Below, piece by piece: positions 41,001 to 50,406 of a DNA stretch of 64,000 nt. The notes under the pieces were generated by a model. The model was not told the DNA's origin, searched no databases, and saw only the letters and a list, made by a program, of their open reading frames with translations. Position 1 is the stretch's first letter. Each line of letters begins with the position of its first letter. The stretch spans positions 1,054,001 to 1,118,000 of the forward strand of contig PNKY01000001.1 in assembly GCA_013822765.1 (NCBI GenBank), written 5' to 3'. The DNA comes from Rhodospirillum sp. (GTDB taxonomy: Bacteria > Pseudomonadota > Alphaproteobacteria > Dongiales > Dongiaceae). The position numbers and the translations under genes were made by a program.

Positions 41001-41968
41001 GCGCGGAGCCTCTCCTCCAGGTCCGCGACCTGGTGAAGACCTTCCCGATCCGATCCGGCATCATCCTGGAGCGCACCGTCGGGCATGTGCAGGCGGTTTC
41101 CGGCATCTCGCTGGACATCGCGCGCGGCGAAACGCTGGGCTTGGTCGGCGAGTCCGGGTGCGGCAAGTCGACTCTCGGCCGCTGCATCGTGCGGCTGCTG
41201 GAACCCACGTCCGGCGAGATCCGCTTTCGCGGCCAGGACATCGCCAGGTTCAGCCGGGTGGAGATGCAGCCCCTGCGTCGGCACATCCAGATCGTGTTCC
41301 AGGACCCGTACGCCTCGCTGCATCCGCGCATGAGGGTGGGCGACATCATTGCCGAGCCTTTGCGCCTGCTCGATCTGAGGGAAGGGGCGAAGGCGGATCG
41401 GATTGCCGAGTTGCTGAGCCTGGTCAAGCTGGACCCGAGCTATGCCGCGCGCTACCCGCACGAGCTTTCCGGCGGTCAGCGCCAGCGTATCGGCATTGCC
41501 CGCGCCCTCGCGGTCGAGCCGGAGCTGCTGGTGCTGGACGAGCCGGTGTCGGCGCTGGATGTCAGCATTCAGGCTGGCGTGCTCAACCTGCTGAAAGAGC
41601 TGCAAGCCAGGTTCAACCTTGCGTGCCTGTTCATTTCGCACGACCTGTCGGTGGTGCGGCACCTGTGCGACCGCGTCGCGGTGATGTATCTCGGCAAGAT
41701 CGTCGAGGTGGCGCCGCGCGAAGAGCTCTATGCGCACCCGACTCATCCCTATACGCGCGCCCTGCTGTCGGCGGTGTCCTCGCCCAGGGCGCGCCGCGCC
41801 AAGAAGCGCATCATCCTCAAGGGCGACGTGCCGAATCCCGCCGATCCGCCCAGCGGCTGCCGCTTTCGCACCCGCTGCTGGAAAGCGGGCGATATCTGTG
41901 CGGCGACTGAGCCGGCGCTGACAATGAGCGGTGCGCATTGCCTGGCGTGCCATTTTCCCAACGACTGA
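40997..41968 (+). CDS. ABC transporter ATP-binding protein, DppF-like
   Basis: 323 aa. Walker [10 protein letters not shown], signature LSGGQRQRI, Walker [13 protein letters not shown], switch LFISHDLS, and the C-terminal GCRFRTRC...C cluster motif. Second ATPase of the importer. ATG 40997 overlaps the upstream stop by 4 bases. The dehydrogenase gene follows after 19 bases and may be in the same transcript. Confidence 0.92.
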   Translation: MSAEPLLQVRDLVKTFPIRSGIILERTVGHVQAVSGISLDIARGETLGLVGESGCGKSTLGRCIVRLLEPTSGEIRFRGQDIARFSRVEMQPLRRHIQIVFQDPYASLHPRMRVGDIIAEPLRLLDLREGAKADRIAELLSLVKLDPSYAARYPHELSGGQRQRIGIARALAVEPELLVLDEPVSALDVSIQAGVLNLLKELQARFNLACLFISHDLSVVRHLCDRVAVMYLGKIVEVAPREELYAHPTHPYTRALLSAVSSPRARRAKKRIILKGDVPNPADPPSGCRFRTRCWKAGDICAATEPALTMSGAHCLACHFPND

Positions 41969-41987
41969 TCGATTGCGGAGTAGCCTG

Positions 41988-43421
41988 ATGTATCCCGACG
42001 TCTTGCTGTGCATCAACGGAGTCTGGACCAAGGCGGCTGACGGCCGCACCATTCCGGTCGTCAATCCGGCGACCGAAGAGGTGATAGGCTCAGTCGCCCA
42101 TGCCGGCCGCGCCGACCTGGACGCAGCGTTGGATGCCGCCGCCAAAGGGTTCGCGGCCTGGCGCAAGGTCTCCGCCTACGAGCGCTCCAAGATGATGCGC
42201 CGGGCCGCCGACCTGTTGCGCGAGCGCGCCGAGAAGGTCGCGCAACTCATGACCCTGGAGCAGGGCAAGCCGTTGGCCCAGGCCCGGATGGAAACCGGGG
42301 TCGGCGCCGACATCATCGACTGGATGGCAGAGGAGGGACGCCGCGCTTATGGCCGCATCGTCCCGGCGCGGGCAGCCAACGTGCAGCAGTTGGTGGTGCG
42401 CGAGCCGGTCGGCCCGGTCGCCGCCTTCTCCCCGTGGAACTTTCCGATCAACCAGGCGGTGCGCAAGATCTCCGCGGCGTTGGCGGCCGGCTGCTCCATC
42501 ATTCTGAAAGCGCCGGAGGAAACGCCGGCGGCCCCGGCCGAGCTGGTGCGCTGCTTCATCGATGCCGGCGTTCCCGCAGGTGTCGTCAACCTGGTCTACG
42601 GCGTGCCGGCGGAGATCTCCGCCTACCTCATTCCGCATCCGATCATCCGCAAGATCTCGTTCACAGGTTCGACCGCGGTCGGCAAGCAGCTCGCCGCGAT
42701 GGCGGGCCAGTACATGAAACGAGCGACCATGGAGCTGGGCGGCCATGCGCCGGTGGTGGTCTATGACGACGCTGACCTCGACGCGGCAGTCACACGCATG
42801 AGCGCGTCCAAGTTCCGCAACGCCGGCCAGATCTGCGTGGCGCCGACCCGCTTCCTGGTGCAGGAGAAGCTCTACGCAGGCTTCGTCGACAAGTTCGTGG
42901 CGGCGGCGCGCGCCATCAAAATAGGCAACGGGACGGATCCTGCGACGGAGATGGGGCCGCTCGCGAATCCACGGCGCATTCCAGCGTTGGAGGGCATGAT
43001 CCAGGACGCGGTGGCGCGCGGTGCGGAGCTGCGCACCGGCGGCAACCGCATCGGCAATCGCGGCTATTTCTTCGAACCGACCGTGCTCACCGGAACGCCG
43101 AAAGAAGCGAGGGCGATGAACGAGGAACCGTTCGGGCCGCTGGCGTTGATCTCCCCCTTCAAGGAGCACGAGGAGGCGATCGCAGAGGCGAACCGTCTGG
43201 ACTATGGCCTTGCGGCCTATGTGTTCACGCGCTCGACCAAGCGCGCGACCGCGGCAATCGCCGAGATCGAATCCGGCATGGTCTCGGTCAATCACTACGG
43301 GCTGGCATTGCCGGAGGTGCCGTTTGGCGGTGTCAAGGATTCCGGCTACGGCTCGGAAGGCGGGGCCGAGGCGATCGAGCCGTACCTCAACACCAAGTTC
43401 GCCAGCCTGTTGAGCGAATAG
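41988..43421 (+). CDS. NAD(P)-dependent succinate-semialdehyde-type aldehyde dehydrogenase
   Basis: 477 aa ALDH. Catalytic Cys is in [13 protein letters not shown], general base Glu in [11 protein letters not shown], cofactor-binding [11 protein letters not shown], and [13 protein letters not shown]. Closest in pattern to succinate-semialdehyde dehydrogenases (GabD), but related enzymes use other omega-aldehyde acids. ATG 41988 begins [13 protein letters not shown]; the earlier frame overlaps the ATPase gene. Placed after the importer, it probably oxidises an aldehyde made by the pathway. Convergent with the TauD gene 14 bases downstream. Confidence 0.9.
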   Translation: MYPDVLLCINGVWTKAADGRTIPVVNPATEEVIGSVAHAGRADLDAALDAAAKGFAAWRKVSAYERSKMMRRAADLLRERAEKVAQLMTLEQGKPLAQARMETGVGADIIDWMAEEGRRAYGRIVPARAANVQQLVVREPVGPVAAFSPWNFPINQAVRKISAALAAGCSIILKAPEETPAAPAELVRCFIDAGVPAGVVNLVYGVPAEISAYLIPHPIIRKISFTGSTAVGKQLAAMAGQYMKRATMELGGHAPVVVYDDADLDAAVTRMSASKFRNAGQICVAPTRFLVQEKLYAGFVDKFVAAARAIKIGNGTDPATEMGPLANPRRIPALEGMIQDAVARGAELRTGGNRIGNRGYFFEPTVLTGTPKEARAMNEEPFGPLALISPFKEHEEAIAEANRLDYGLAAYVFTRSTKRATAAIAEIESGMVSVNHYGLALPEVPFGGVKDSGYGSEGGAEAIEPYLNTKFASLLSE

Positions 43422-43435
43422 GAAGGCGCTTCGGT

Positions 43436-44320
43436 CTAAGCGTTCCTGCCGCGGGCGGAGATCGGCCGCTCACCCTTGATGGTCGTCCGGTGCATGAGCC
43501 GGCGGGAACCGTCGTAGTCGTTGACCGCGTAGTGCATGGCGCAGCGGTTGTCCCAGATCGCGAGGTCGTTGGTGCGCCAGCGCAGCCGGCAGGTGAACTC
43601 GGGCCGGATGGCGTGGGCGTAGAGGAAGTCGAGCAGCGGCCGGCTCTCGGCCTCGGTCATGCCCTCGAAGCGCGTGGTGTAGATCGAGTTGACGAACAGG
43701 GCTTTGCGGCCGGTCGCCGGATGAACGCGCACGACCGGGTGCGCCACCTCGCGGTCGGCCTCCGCCTGGTTGCGCTCGATGCCGATGGAGCGCGAGACCT
43801 TGAGATCGGCGGAGACGCCGCCGACGCCGTAGGGGCGGCCTGAATGCATCGCGTTGAGGTCGCCCAGCATGCTCTGCATGCCCTCGGACAGCGCGTCATA
43901 GGCGTCGTACATGTTGGCGAACAAAGTATCGCCGCCATGGTCCGGCACCTCGCGCGCATAGAGCACCGAGCCGAGCGGCGGCTCCTCGAGGAAGCTGAAG
44001 TCGGAATGCCAGGCATTGCCGAAGGTGCTGATGTTGCGCTCGTCGGCTTCCTTCAGCACGGCGATGATGTCCGGATACGCGTCCATGTGCTTGATGTAGG
44101 GCGAGCGGCTGAGCGGGCCGAGCCGGCGCGAGAAGGCGAGATGCTGCTCCGGCGTCAGGCGCTGGTCATGGAAGAACAGCACCAGCCGATCGTGAAAGGC
44201 GCGCTCGATCTCCGCGAAGGTCGCGTCATCGAGCGGCCGGGCGAGATCTACGCCCTGAATGTCGGCGCCAAGCGCGCCGGCCATCGGCCGGACCTCGATG
44301 CGGGTATAGGACGTTTTCAT
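43436..44320 (-). CDS. TauD/TfdA family Fe(II)/2-oxoglutarate dioxygenase, 294 aa
   Basis: The facial triad is visible: His and Asp in NAWHSDFSF and a distal His in GSRRLMHRTTIKGERP, with the 2-oxoglutarate Arg in that last segment. Family members hydroxylate taurine, 2,4-D, alkyl sulfates and similar small acids; the substrate here is not clear. ATG 44320 (MKTSYTRIEVRPM). It follows the FAD oxidoreductase gene after 79 bases on the same strand and may end that operon. Confidence 0.9.
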   Translation of the reverse strand: MKTSYTRIEVRPMAGALGADIQGVDLARPLDDATFAEIERAFHDRLVLFFHDQRLTPEQHLAFSRRLGPLSRSPYIKHMDAYPDIIAVLKEADERNISTFGNAWHSDFSFLEEPPLGSVLYAREVPDHGGDTLFANMYDAYDALSEGMQSMLGDLNAMHSGRPYGVGGVSADLKVSRSIGIERNQAEADREVAHPVVRVHPATGRKALFVNSIYTTRFEGMTEAESRPLLDFLYAHAIRPEFTCRLRWRTNDLAIWDNRCAMHYAVNDYDGSRRLMHRTTIKGERPISARGRNA

Positions 44321-44399
44321 GGCTCGACTGTAGGCGATTGGATGGCGGCGAGGAAGGCGCTGAGATGGGAAATTTCGCTGGCCGAACCTCGCGCCTAGA

Positions 44400-45635
44400 T
44401 CAATCGCAGAGTTCAAGCCTGGCCGGCATCGTCGTTGCCGTTGCCGCCAACAGAATCCGCCGCTTGCGCAGGAGGCGGCGTCGCGGTCCTGAGCAGACCG
44501 TGTCGTCTCCGGCTTTCAAAGCGAGCCGTCGGCCTGCAACATCGCTCTTCATCCTGACATTGAACGGGATAGCGCCGGCCGCGGTCGCGTCGCCGCTGCA
44601 GATCTGCGGCACGACGAAATCGATCTCCGGCGCGATCTCCAGGACGGTGCCGCTGCTGGCGCCGCTGATCTCGCCGCGCAGGAAGCGCGCCGCCATCTGG
44701 CCGGCATGGCGGCCTTCCCTGGCGCACCAGCCGCTCGATTCCACGCCATGGAGCACGTTGCCGGCCGCGAAGATTCCGCGGCCGCTGGTGCGCATGGCCT
44801 GGTCTATGCGAGGGCCGGCCGTTCCGGCATCGAGCGCGACCGGCCCGCCGGCGAGCGCCGCCGTCTCCGGGGTCCAGTTGGCGGTGAAGAGGACGCCATC
44901 GGTCGACAGACGCCGCGTGCCTTGCGGCGTGTCGACAGTGGCCGCGACGACGGCGCCGCCCTTCGTTTCGATCTCGCGGATGCTGCTGCTGGTCAGGATC
45001 GTGGTGCCACAGATGCGTGCCAAGGCGCCGAGGGGTGCGAACGACATGATCCGGTCATCGTGGCCGATCATGGTCGTCACGCGCAGTCCCGCTTGGCGCG
45101 CGGTCCAGATCGCGGAAAAAGCGACATGCTCGGTGCCGACCACGATGATGGATTTCATGTGCTTCGGCAGCGCGACCTTGCGCGCCACGATCTGCTGCAG
45201 CTGGCCGGTGGTCAGGATGCCCGCTTCCGCGCGACCGCCGGGAACGGCGAGGTTGCCGCGATTGGATTCGCGAATCCCGGTGGCGACGATGACCGCCTGC
45301 GGCCGCATCCGGCGCAGGCCGAGCGCGGGACCGATGAGTTCTGCCTCCGGACCGTCGCGCAGCGAGAGCAGAGTCGTCCGGCACGCAATGCGCACGCCGG
45401 TGCTCTTGAGGTCGCTGAGCAGCCGCCTGGCGAATCCGGGGCCGGTGTACGGCCAGCGTGCATATTCCAGGCCGAAGCCGGGGTGATGGCAGTAGCGAGG
45501 CAATCCGCCGGGCTCATCGTCGCGATCGATGACCAGGATTCCGCCGATGCCTTGCCGCGCCAACGCGTGCGCGGCGGCCAATCCAGCGGGCCCTGCGCCG
45601 ACGATCAGCACGCGTGGATCGGCATCCTGGGCCAT
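44400..45635 (-). CDS. FAD/NAD(P)-binding oxidoreductase, opine/sarcosine-oxidase alpha-like, 411 aa
   Basis: Two dinucleotide folds: VLIVGAGPAGLAAAHALARQG at the N-terminus and SIIVVGTEHVAFSAIWTARQAG in the middle; IFAAGNVLHGVE near the C-terminus. Resembles the alpha subunit of multi-component opine, proline or sarcosine oxidases, but lacks their N-terminal ferredoxin domain. The partner DAO-type flavoprotein is immediately upstream (one base apart), so the two likely form one amine-oxidising complex. Confidence 0.8.
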   Translation of the reverse strand: MAQDADPRVLIVGAGPAGLAAAHALARQGIGGILVIDRDDEPGGLPRYCHHPGFGLEYARWPYTGPGFARRLLSDLKSTGVRIACRTTLLSLRDGPEAELIGPALGLRRMRPQAVIVATGIRESNRGNLAVPGGRAEAGILTTGQLQQIVARKVALPKHMKSIIVVGTEHVAFSAIWTARQAGLRVTTMIGHDDRIMSFAPLGALARICGTTILTSSSIREIETKGGAVVAATVDTPQGTRRLSTDGVLFTANWTPETAALAGGPVALDAGTAGPRIDQAMRTSGRGIFAAGNVLHGVESSGWCAREGRHAGQMAARFLRGEISGASSGTVLEIAPEIDFVVPQICSGDATAAGAIPFNVRMKSDVAGRRLALKAGDDTVCSGPRRRLLRKRRILLAATATTMPARLELCD

Positions 45636-45636
45636 G

Positions 45637-47007
45637 TCAGCGCGCCGCCGCCCGATCGTCCAGCAAGGCCTGCACGCGCGCCCCGCAATAGAAGCCCTGG
45701 CAGCGCCCGAACATGACGCGCGTGCGCCGCTTCAATCCACCGAGCGTCGCCGGCGCGAGCGGGGAAGCAAGCGCGTCGCGGACCTCGCCCATGCTGATCC
45801 GCTCGCAATGGCAGACCATCTCGGCATAGGCCGGATCGCATTGGATGCGCGATGCATCCTGCCAGGGCCGCTGCGATGTCTCCGACAGGTCGGGCACGGC
45901 GATGGGCCGTGCGTTCGCCTTGCGCGGTGCATCGAACAGCGCCGGGATCAGCAGGCCTGCGACATGTTCCGCGATGCCGAGCGATGCCGACAGGCCGGTG
46001 GAGCGGATCCCGCCCACCGTCAGCCAGCGCTGGGCGAGGCGGGGAATGATCTGGTAGTCGCGGAACTGGGTGGCCGGGCGCATGCCGGCGAAGATGGTGT
46101 TGACCGGCTGGTCCGCGAGCGCCGGCGCAATGGTGGCGATCGCACGGCGCAATTGCGCGAGCCCGTCCTGCGTCACGCGCCGGTCGTCGCGGTCGGTCAC
46201 GTCCTCCGCGGTGGGCCCGACCAGAACGTTGCCGAAGATCGTCGGCGCGATCAGGATGCCGCGGGTGGTCGGCGTCGGCGCCGGCATCGCGATCACGTCG
46301 TGGATGGCGCGCGCCGACTTGTCGAGGATCATGTATTGGCCGCGGCGCGGGCGAATCTCGAAGTCGGCGTAGCCGGCCAGCGCATCGACGTCATCACCAC
46401 GGATGCCGCCGGCGTTTACCACGCAGCGCGCGTCGAGTTGCCCGCCGGCGCCGTGCAGACGCCAACCCTGCGCGAGCGGTTCGGTGCGCTGCACCGGCCA
46501 GGCGCGGCGGATCTCGACCCCGTTCTCGAGCGCATCCCGCGCATAGGCGTAGGGCGTGGAGAACGGGTCGACGATCGCCTCGTCCGGCTGCCACAGCCCG
46601 CAAAGGATGCCAGGCCCGAAATGCGGCCAGCGGCGATAGATCTCGGCGCCAGTGAGTGCCTCCGCTGCAAAGCCATTCTCGCGCGCATCGGCCAGGTCCT
46701 TGTTGAGCGAGCCCTCCTGCTCCTCGGTCCAGGCGAGCACGATTGCGCCGACCTTGCGGATGGGCAGTCCCATGGCCGGCGCCTCGGCGCAGTAGCGCGC
46801 ATATCCGCGCCGCACTAGCCGGCGCTCGAGCGTACCGGCCGGCACATCGACCCCGCTGCACATCAGCGCCGAGTTGCCCTTGCTGGATTCGTCGCCGAGC
46901 TCGAGCTTGGCTTCGACTAGCACGGTCTTCAAATCATAGCGCGACAGCTCGCGCGCGATGGCGGTGCCGACCACGCCGCCGCCGATGATGGCGATGTCGT
47001 AGCTCAT
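45637..47007 (-). CDS. DAO-family FAD oxidoreductase with C-terminal BFD-like [2Fe-2S] domain, 456 aa
   Basis: N-terminal FAD motif (YDIAIIGGGVVGTAIARELSRYD) and DAO substrate domain (about residues 1-370). The tail has MVCHCERIS...GRCQGFYC, the four cysteines of a bacterioferritin-associated-ferredoxin-like cluster, as in GlpA and in opine/amine oxidase subunits. The Fe-S tail could supply the electron relay missing from the partner alpha-like protein. ATG 47007 overlaps the upstream kinase stop (ATGA-type, 47004-47007). Confidence 0.85.
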   Translation of the reverse strand: MSYDIAIIGGGVVGTAIARELSRYDLKTVLVEAKLELGDESSKGNSALMCSGVDVPAGTLERRLVRRGYARYCAEAPAMGLPIRKVGAIVLAWTEEQEGSLNKDLADARENGFAAEALTGAEIYRRWPHFGPGILCGLWQPDEAIVDPFSTPYAYARDALENGVEIRRAWPVQRTEPLAQGWRLHGAGGQLDARCVVNAGGIRGDDVDALAGYADFEIRPRRGQYMILDKSARAIHDVIAMPAPTPTTRGILIAPTIFGNVLVGPTAEDVTDRDDRRVTQDGLAQLRRAIATIAPALADQPVNTIFAGMRPATQFRDYQIIPRLAQRWLTVGGIRSTGLSASLGIAEHVAGLLIPALFDAPRKANARPIAVPDLSETSQRPWQDASRIQCDPAYAEMVCHCERISMGEVRDALASPLAPATLGGLKRRTRVMFGRCQGFYCGARVQALLDDRAAAR

Positions 47008-47822
47008 GGCAGCACCCGCTGCAGACGCTGCAGGCAAAGGTCGGTGTAGTCCTTGAGGTCTCCAACAATGCCGCCGATCCGCGCCTGCGCCAGGCACCAC
47101 AGCGCCTCGCGCACAATGGCTGCGACGCGCATGGCTTCAACCGCGGTCCGATCGACTGGGCCATAAAGGCGCAGCAGCGACTGCGCCGCGGCGGCGTCGA
47201 GCTCGAAGTTGCTGATCACCATCGCCAGGTCGGTGGCGACGGCGCCGTTGCCGGCATATTCCCAATCGACCAGCAGCAGGCGTTCGCCGCTCTGGATGAA
47301 GTTCTCGGGGATCAGGTCGCCATGGATCAGGCACTGCACCGGCAGGCTGGGGAGGCGCGCCAGGCACGCTTCGATGCGGGCGCGCGCGATCGGCAGCTCG
47401 GCGTCGGATAGCTGGGCGAGATAGCGATGAGAGGCGGCAACCGGGCAGAAGCGCGGCAGATCATGCTGCGCCGGAATGGCGTGGAGCCTTTGCAGCAGGG
47501 CGGCGACCCGGGACAGGCGGTCCGGCGTCTGCCCGTTGGCGATCGAAAGCGTCTCGCCCTCGACATAGGCCGTGATCATGATGCCGCCGTCAGCGTGGAC
47601 GATTCTCGGCGCGATGCCCGCATCGGCAGCCAGCATGGCGCAGCGCCGCTCCGCCGCGCGCGAAATGCCGTGCGCCGGAATCTCTGCGCCGACGCGGGCG
47701 AAATATCGCTGCCCCTGGTCCTGGACGATGAAGTTGCGGTTGGTCCGGCCGGCGGCAACCGGCTCGATCACCGGGCGGCCATGCCACAGCGGCAGGGCGG
47801 CGATGCGCGCTTCCTCGCTCAT
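47004..47822 (-). CDS. Aminoglycoside phosphotransferase/choline kinase-like protein, 272 aa
   Basis: Protein-kinase-like fold: the Brenner motif HGDLIPENFIQ gives the catalytic Asp and LVDWEYAGNG the metal-binding Asp. The pattern is nearer to choline/ethanolamine kinases than to resistance enzymes. In an import operon it presumably phosphorylates the imported amino alcohol or sugar. ATG 47822 overlaps the permease stop by 4 bases; longer upstream frame is a shadow. Confidence 0.8.
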   Translation of the reverse strand: MSEEARIAALPLWHGRPVIEPVAAGRTNRNFIVQDQGQRYFARVGAEIPAHGISRAAERRCAMLAADAGIAPRIVHADGGIMITAYVEGETLSIANGQTPDRLSRVAALLQRLHAIPAQHDLPRFCPVAASHRYLAQLSDAELPIARARIEACLARLPSLPVQCLIHGDLIPENFIQSGERLLLVDWEYAGNGAVATDLAMVISNFELDAAAAQSLLRLYGPVDRTAVEAMRVAAIVREALWCLAQARIGGIVGDLKDYTDLCLQRLQRVLP

Positions 47823-48652
47823 CCCTTGACCGCTCCGAAGGTCAGGCCGCGCGCCATGGTGCGCGACAGCATCAGCGACAGCGCCAGCACCGGGGCGATC
47901 ACCACCACGCCCAGCGCCAGCGCCGGTCCCCACAGGATGCCGCGGTGGGTAAGGGCGAGGCCGACGATCGGCGGCAGCGGCCGCTGGGCGCCGCTCACCA
48001 TGACGTTGGCCAGCAGGAACTCGTTCCACGTGAAGATGAACACGAACAGCGCACAGCAGACCAGGCCGGGAATCGCCAGCGGCAGGACTGCGTGCCACAT
48101 CACGGCCAGCGGGCCGCAGCCGTCGATCCGCGCCGCCTCGTCGATCTCACGCGGAATCTCATCGATGAAGGACTTGAGCACCAGCAGCGTGAACGGCAGC
48201 TGGAACGCGGTGTTGAGCAGGATCAAGACCAGATGCGTGTTGTATAGCCCGACCTGCCTGGCGAGGATGAACAGCGGTACCGCAGAGGCGATCGGCGGGA
48301 TCATTTTGAGGCTCAGGATGTCGAACAGGATCGCGTCCTTGCGCCACAGCGGGAAGCGCGACAGCCCGTAGGCGGCGGGAAAGCCGAGGGCCAGCGTCGC
48401 CACCGTTGTGGCGATGCTGATGATCGCGCTGTTGAGGAGATGGTGCTCGACCGCCCAGTTCTCGAAGATGAATCGCCAGTGATCCAGCACCGGTGCGAAG
48501 AACCAGATTGGGTCCGGCGACAGCAGATCGCCCTCGCTCTTGAACGCGCCGGCGATCATCCACAGCAGCGGGAACAGGAACAGCGCCACGATCGCGGCGT
48601 TGGCAGCCACGTGCACCGACTCCATCGCCGATCGTCGGTTGCTATTTCGCAT
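47819..48652 (-). CDS. Carbohydrate-type ABC permease (MalG/UgpE-like), 277 aa
   Basis: Six predicted helices and the EAA loop IPREIDEAARIDGCGPLAVMWHAVLPLAIPG. Second permease of the importer; overlaps the first permease by 11 bases. Belongs to the CUT1 class, which takes up oligosaccharides, glycerol phosphate esters and similar polyols. Confidence 0.9.
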   Translation of the reverse strand: MRNSNRRSAMESVHVAANAAIVALFLFPLLWMIAGAFKSEGDLLSPDPIWFFAPVLDHWRFIFENWAVEHHLLNSAIISIATTVATLALGFPAAYGLSRFPLWRKDAILFDILSLKMIPPIASAVPLFILARQVGLYNTHLVLILLNTAFQLPFTLLVLKSFIDEIPREIDEAARIDGCGPLAVMWHAVLPLAIPGLVCCALFVFIFTWNEFLLANVMVSGAQRPLPPIVGLALTHRGILWGPALALGVVVIAPVLALSLMLSRTMARGLTFGAVKG

Positions 48653-49499
48653 CGGCGAGGTCGCGCTTGAACAGCAGGGTGGTGATTGCGAGCACGGCGA
48701 TCAGCACCAGGAACGAGATTGCGGAGGCCGAGGCGATGTTGAGATTCACAAAGCCTTCGCGCTGGATGAACAAGGTGATGAGGTCGGTGGCGCGCGCCGG
48801 CCCGCCCTTGGTCAGCACATAGACCGTGTCGAAGGTCGCGATCGCGAACATCAGGCGGAAGACGACGGCGATGACGATGATCCGGCGCATCATCGGCAGC
48901 GTCACGAACAGCAGGATCTGCCAGCGGCTGGCGCCATCGACCTGCGCCGATTCAACCGGCTCTTTGGGCAAGCCTTCCAGCCCGGCCAGCAGGATCAGGA
49001 ACATGAAGGGCGTCCATTGCCAGACGTCCATGATGACGATGGACAGGATCGCGAGTTGCGGGTCCGAGAGCCACAGGATACTGCCGCCACCCGCGAGGAT
49101 GCCGAAGTCGCTGTTCAGCATCAACTTCCAGATCAGCCCCACGCTCACTGGTGTCGCCATCACCGGCAGCAGCAGGAGGGCGCGCATGGCCGGATGCATC
49201 TTCGCCATGCGGCTGAAGGAATAGGCGAGCGCGAAGCCGAGGATGAATTCCAACGCCACCACCGAGACCAGGAACAACGCCGTTACGGCAAGCGAGTCCT
49301 GGAAGATCTCGCTGCTCAGCGCCTGCGCATAGGTGTCGAGCCCGACGAAGCTGGTGAGCGGGCTGGTCAGCCGCATATTGGTGAAGCTTGCCCACAGCGA
49401 ATAGAACAGCGGATAGATGACGACCAGCAGGATGTAGCAGAAGGCCGGTCCGACGAAGAGGACGCCATTGAGGTTGCCGCGGGCGCGCGCCAGGATCAC
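48642..49499 (-). CDS. Carbohydrate-type ABC permease (MalF/UgpA-like), 285 aa
   Basis: Six helices beginning with NGVLFVGPAFCYILLVVIYPLFYSLWASF and the EAA loop LPKEPVESAQVDGASRWQILLFVTLPMM. GTG at 49499 overlaps the DeoR stop (GTGA, 49496-49499) and is the only start that keeps the first helix without running into the regulator gene. Confidence 0.88.
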   Translation of the reverse strand: MILARARGNLNGVLFVGPAFCYILLVVIYPLFYSLWASFTNMRLTSPLTSFVGLDTYAQALSSEIFQDSLAVTALFLVSVVALEFILGFALAYSFSRMAKMHPAMRALLLLPVMATPVSVGLIWKLMLNSDFGILAGGGSILWLSDPQLAILSIVIMDVWQWTPFMFLILLAGLEGLPKEPVESAQVDGASRWQILLFVTLPMMRRIIVIAVVFRLMFAIATFDTVYVLTKGGPARATDLITLFIQREGFVNLNIASASAISFLVLIAVLAITTLLFKRDLADAK

Positions 49500-50293
49500 G
49501 CGCCGTTTCCTTCGACCTCGACCTGGGTCAGCGTCACGCCGCGCTTGCGCAACGCTTGCAGCAGGACGGCGTCCTGGCTGCCGGTGATGATCTCGCTCAC
49601 CGCCGACAGCGGCAATGCGCCGATGCGCTCGGTACGCCGCAGCTTGGCGCCGACCGCGATCGCAACCGTGCGCTGGGCCTTGTCCGACATGCATTTGGCC
49701 AGGGCGGCATCGCTGGCATGGGTGAAGGTGAGGCCGCTCTCCGCGCTCAGCCCATCGGGCGCAATGAGGGCGAGGTCGGCATTGATCTGCGCCACCATCG
49801 CTTCGGCGAACGGCCCGGAGGTGGCGAGCGACGTCTGGCGCACGAAGCCGCCGAGCAGGCAGACCGTCGCCTTGGGATTCTCCGACAGCGCCGCTGCGAC
49901 GTTGACCGCTGGCGTCGCCACGAACAGTTCGATGCCCGACGCGACGATCGCCTTGGCGATCGCCATGATGCTCGAGCCGTCGTTCATGAAGATCGTGCTG
50001 CCGGGCTCGATCAGCGCCAGCGCTGCCTCCGCGATGGCGCGCTTCTCCGCCACGTCCTGGGCTTCGCGCGCCGCGAAATGCTGCTCGGCCGGCCGCAGCG
50101 CTTGCACCGTCGCGCCGCCGTGGGTGCGCTCGATCCCGAGCGAGTCCTGCAAGAGCGTCAGGTCGCGGCGGATGGTGGCGGGGGAGGCGGAGACGAGGGC
50201 ACACAATTCCTCGACCGACAGGGCGCCGCGGGCCAGCAGGAGCCGCTTGATCTCGCCCTGCCGCTGGGCCGGATTGCGTTGAATCTTGGTCAT
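49496..50293 (-). CDS. DeoR family transcriptional regulator
   Basis: 265 aa. N-terminal HTH (RQGEIKRLLLARGALSVEELCALVSASPATIRRDL) and DeoR sensor domain that binds a phosphorylated sugar (IFMNDGSSIMAIAKAI; LIAPDGLSAESGLT). I chose the ATG at 50293 (MTKIQRN) because a consensus promoter places the transcript start at it; MRIM at 50302 is the alternative. First gene of the leftward operon and probable repressor of it and of the divergent binding protein gene. Confidence 0.88.
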   Translation of the reverse strand: MTKIQRNPAQRQGEIKRLLLARGALSVEELCALVSASPATIRRDLTLLQDSLGIERTHGGATVQALRPAEQHFAAREAQDVAEKRAIAEAALALIEPGSTIFMNDGSSIMAIAKAIVASGIELFVATPAVNVAAALSENPKATVCLLGGFVRQTSLATSGPFAEAMVAQINADLALIAPDGLSAESGLTFTHASDAALAKCMSDKAQRTVAIAVGAKLRRTERIGALPLSAVSEIITGSQDAVLLQALRKRGVTLTQVEVEGNGA

Positions 50294-50300
50294 AATTCGC

Positions 50301-50329
50301 ATTATACGTCAGACTTCGCTCCTAAACAA
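50301..50329 (-). promoter_or_regulatory. Promoter of deoR-type gene, predicting a leaderless mRNA
   Basis: Minus strand TTGTTT (50324-50329), 17-base spacer, perfect TATAAT (50301-50306). The ATG at 50293 falls 8 bases after the -10 hexamer, where transcription should start. Confidence 0.55.
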
Positions 50330-50336
50330 TCACTAA

Positions 50337-50363
50337 CGATCATTAAATTGACAATAATGATCG
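50337..50363. promoter_or_regulatory. Perfect inverted-repeat operator between DeoR gene and binding-protein gene
   Basis: CGATCATTA (50337-50345) and TAATGATCG (50355-50363) are exact inverse complements with a 9-base centre. The centre contains TTGACA (50348-50353), a consensus -35 for the rightward gene. A repressor bound here would block RNA polymerase; DeoR is the obvious candidate. Confidence 0.65.
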
Positions 50364-50406
50364 AATCATGACATCCTTGAGCTTGGGTGAGGCCAGGGAG
50401 GCAAAA

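Noticed and set aside
47004..47822. APH-like protein as an aminoglycoside resistance gene
   Set aside because: Motifs fit choline-kinase-like enzymes and the gene is embedded in an import and oxidation operon.
48540..50282. 580-aa rightward frame opposite the permease and DeoR genes
   Set aside because: Shadow frame; the minus strand has complete, motif-bearing genes with coupled starts.
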